Assembly: GCA_003518245.1 (NCBI GenBank)
Contig: DOZA01000383.1
Coordinates: 1 to 7,540 of the forward strand
DNA length: 7,540 nt
Reading direction: 5' to 3'
From: Bacteroidales bacterium
GTDB taxonomy: Bacteria; Bacteroidota; Bacteroidia; Bacteroidales; VadinHA17
The stretch's first letter is position 1. Every line of letters begins with the position of its first letter. Positions 6,519 through 7,540 of the stretch are shown piece by piece. Under the pieces are notes generated by a model. It did not search any database. It saw only the letters and a program-made list of their open reading frames with translations, and was not told the DNA's origin. The position numbers and the translations under genes were made by a program.

Positions 6519-6767
6519 ACCAGAAGTATTTTTCCCGGAAGTACTATTAGCTGTTAAAGATAATAAATAAGAGATAATAAAAATATGCCGGTTTTTTAGC
6601 TCAGGGCAAGAGACATGATAATGGAAATTCTTTTCATAATCAGATAATTTAAAGCTTTGATGTAAATTAAGTGAATAATGTATTTTTTAAGATACATATA
6701 TATCAGCTTTGAGCATGATACAAATTCATGCTTAAAAAATGAAAGATGGAAAAAATATTTGATCTCT
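6519..6767. other. AT-rich gap without a convincing gene, containing a hairpin
   Basis: These 249 bases separate the stop of the phosphatase-family gene from the ATG of the UPF0104 gene. On the minus strand a 75-codon frame (6596-6823) overlaps the upstream gene and reads as low-complexity Ile/Tyr/Leu/Lys, so I do not accept it. A 13-codon frame starting at 6637 (MKRISIIMSLALS) looks like a signal-peptide start but stops at once. The only strong structure is the hairpin at 6709-6735. I found no good TAnnTTTG promoter for the UPF0104 gene. Confidence 0.5.
6709..6735. other. Hairpin downstream of the phosphatase-family gene
   Basis: TTGAGCATGA (6709-6718) and TCATGCTTAA (6726-6735) form a 10-bp stem with a 7-base loop. 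On the plus strand it has one G-U wobble; on the minus strand this becomes an A-C mismatch, leaving a 7-bp core. It lies 32 bases past the stop at 6768. On the minus strand the T-run comes before the hairpin, not after it, so it lacks the form of an intrinsic terminator. It may be a 3'-end stabiliser or pause site. Confidence 0.4.
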
Positions 6768-7540
6768 TTATTTAAGCCTGAGATATACAGGGCGGTGATC
6801 AGATATAGCCCTGTAATAATCATTATAGCATTTGTCAGGCCTGTATACTATGGTGGTATCGATATTTGAGAATAACTCATCGCTCACACATATATGATCT
6901 ATATGGCTTGGCCAGGAAGGATATGACCACCACGAATTACTGCCAGTGGCAATATCCATGTCAGTAAATAAAAAATTCTCAGGATCGTTTAAAATAGTCC
7001 AGAACACATTGGATTCGTATGTTGTACCGTTTATCTCATCGTTGAGATCGCCCAGCACAATGACAGGGTCATCCGGGTAATTTTCTGAGATATATTTATG
7101 TAAAGAATCAGTGGCGTTTCGTCTGCGTTCCTCATTTTCATTTCCGCTGCAGCATTTAAAGTGATTATTTATCAGAATCGCATCAATAGCAGTAGGTATA
7201 TGGGTGACGTGTATTTCAAATGGCGGCCTGGGAAAAGACCAGGAATCATCCTCAAAGATTATTTTACTTTCAGCCTTATTAATACTTACTTCTGATTCCT
7301 TGTAAAGATATGCCAGGTTCCAGATAGAATTGTCAATAGGATAATATTCTCCTTCCCAGCCAGCAAGACTTTCTACAAGTTTATTAAAATCAGCCTCTGA
7401 ACTTATTTCCTGGAGAGCAATGATATCAACGTTACTGCACTTAATTAATTCAGCTATCTGTCTTATTGTCTCCTGTCCAAGCTTCGGAAATTCCTGGATA
7501 TTAAAAGTAAGGATGTCAAAGGTATTCTGCAATCCGGCGA
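6768..7540 (-). CDS. Endonuclease/exonuclease/phosphatase-family protein (5' end outside the window)
   Basis: A metal-dependent phosphodiesterase/phosphatase fold of the DNase I, exonuclease III and sphingomyelinase group. The frame is open to the right edge, so the N-terminus is missing. A TTG at 7532 could be read as a start, but the fold begins almost at once (FDILTFNIQEF), so the true start, perhaps with a signal peptide, is probably upstream. Counting visible residues, the catalytic set is complete: N13 in FNIQEF, E44 in LQEI, H126 in NNHFKCC, D164/N166 in GDLND, H212/D214 in SHIDHI, and D247/H248 in SDHRPV. About 256 residues are visible, enough for a whole EEP domain ending normally at ...RPVYLRLK. 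The substrate (nucleic acid, phospholipid or inositol phosphate) cannot be told from sequence alone. The NNHFKCC...NEERRRNA segment suggests a Bacteroidota secreted-type subgroup; I am unsure of this. It is separated from the UPF0104 gene by 249 bases. Confidence 0.88.
   Translation of the reverse strand, partial: AGLQNTFDILTFNIQEFPKLGQETIRQIAELIKCSNVDIIALQEISSEADFNKLVESLAGWEGEYYPIDNSIWNLAYLYKESEVSINKAESKIIFEDDSWSFPRPPFEIHVTHIPTAIDAILINNHFKCCSGNENEERRRNATDSLHKYISENYPDDPVIVLGDLNDEINGTTYESNVFWTILNDPENFLFTDMDIATGSNSWWSYPSWPSHIDHICVSDELFSNIDTTIVYRPDKCYNDYYRAISDHRPVYLRLK

Noticed and set aside
6596..6637. 13-codon frame MKRISIIMSLALS resembling a truncated signal peptide or leader peptide
   Set aside because: It is too short, has no strong ribosome-binding site, and no attenuator-like structure follows it before the UPF0104 gene.
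6596..6823. 75-codon minus-strand frame between the phosphatase-family and UPF0104 genes
   Set aside because: It overlaps the 3' end of the phosphatase-family gene, has the low-complexity composition expected of AT-rich DNA, and shows no recognisable domain.
7530..7532. TTG as the start codon of the phosphatase-family protein
   Set aside because: The frame continues open to the window edge and the first beta-strand of the fold starts right after the TTG, so the real start is probably outside the window.

Overview
The window looks like a chromosomal housekeeping and accessory segment from a Bacteroidota bacterium, most plausibly a Bacteroidales or Marinilabiliales-type lineage. The grounds are Bacteroidota-like AspRS and MiaB sequences, a family GH92 glycosidase made as a lipoprotein, the near absence of strong Shine-Dalgarno sites, and candidate -7 elements of the TAnnTTTG type. 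The DNA is AT-rich by eye; I did not count it. No phage, transposase, CRISPR array or RNA gene was seen.

Layout. The left edge (1-857, + strand) is the C-terminal half of aspartyl-tRNA synthetase (aspS). It converges on a row of five genes, all on the - strand. From right to left, in transcription order, these are: an endonuclease/exonuclease/phosphatase-family protein whose start lies outside the window (6768-7540); an AT-rich gap of about 250 bases; an integral membrane protein of the flippase-like UPF0104/LPG-synthase-TM family (5538-6518); a GH92 alpha-mannosidase lipoprotein (3180-5480); the tRNA methylthiotransferase MiaB (1690-3012); and a small signal-peptide-bearing beta-barrel-like protein (895-1542). 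That last gene appears to end at an intrinsic terminator whose T-tract and part of whose stem lie within the end of aspS.

How the genes relate. The UPF0104 and GH92 genes are only 57 bases apart and probably cotranscribed. One handles membrane glycolipid-like or lipid substrates (inferred) and the other trims mannosides, but no SusC/SusD pair or other polysaccharide-utilisation gene is visible, so a complete PUL is not supported here. miaB and the barrel gene each have a candidate promoter with the same octamer, TATTTTTG, about 40 bases before the ATG. They therefore look like separate transcription units.

The most unusual structure is not a gene. Two degenerate tandem arrays with a 7-base period (consensus about GACRAAM) flank the GH92 gene in opposite orientation, at 3063-3135 (+) and 5493-5534 (-). 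The downstream array abuts an imperfect 30-base palindrome. I see no convincing new multi-gene system in this window; the repeats are the item most worth following.
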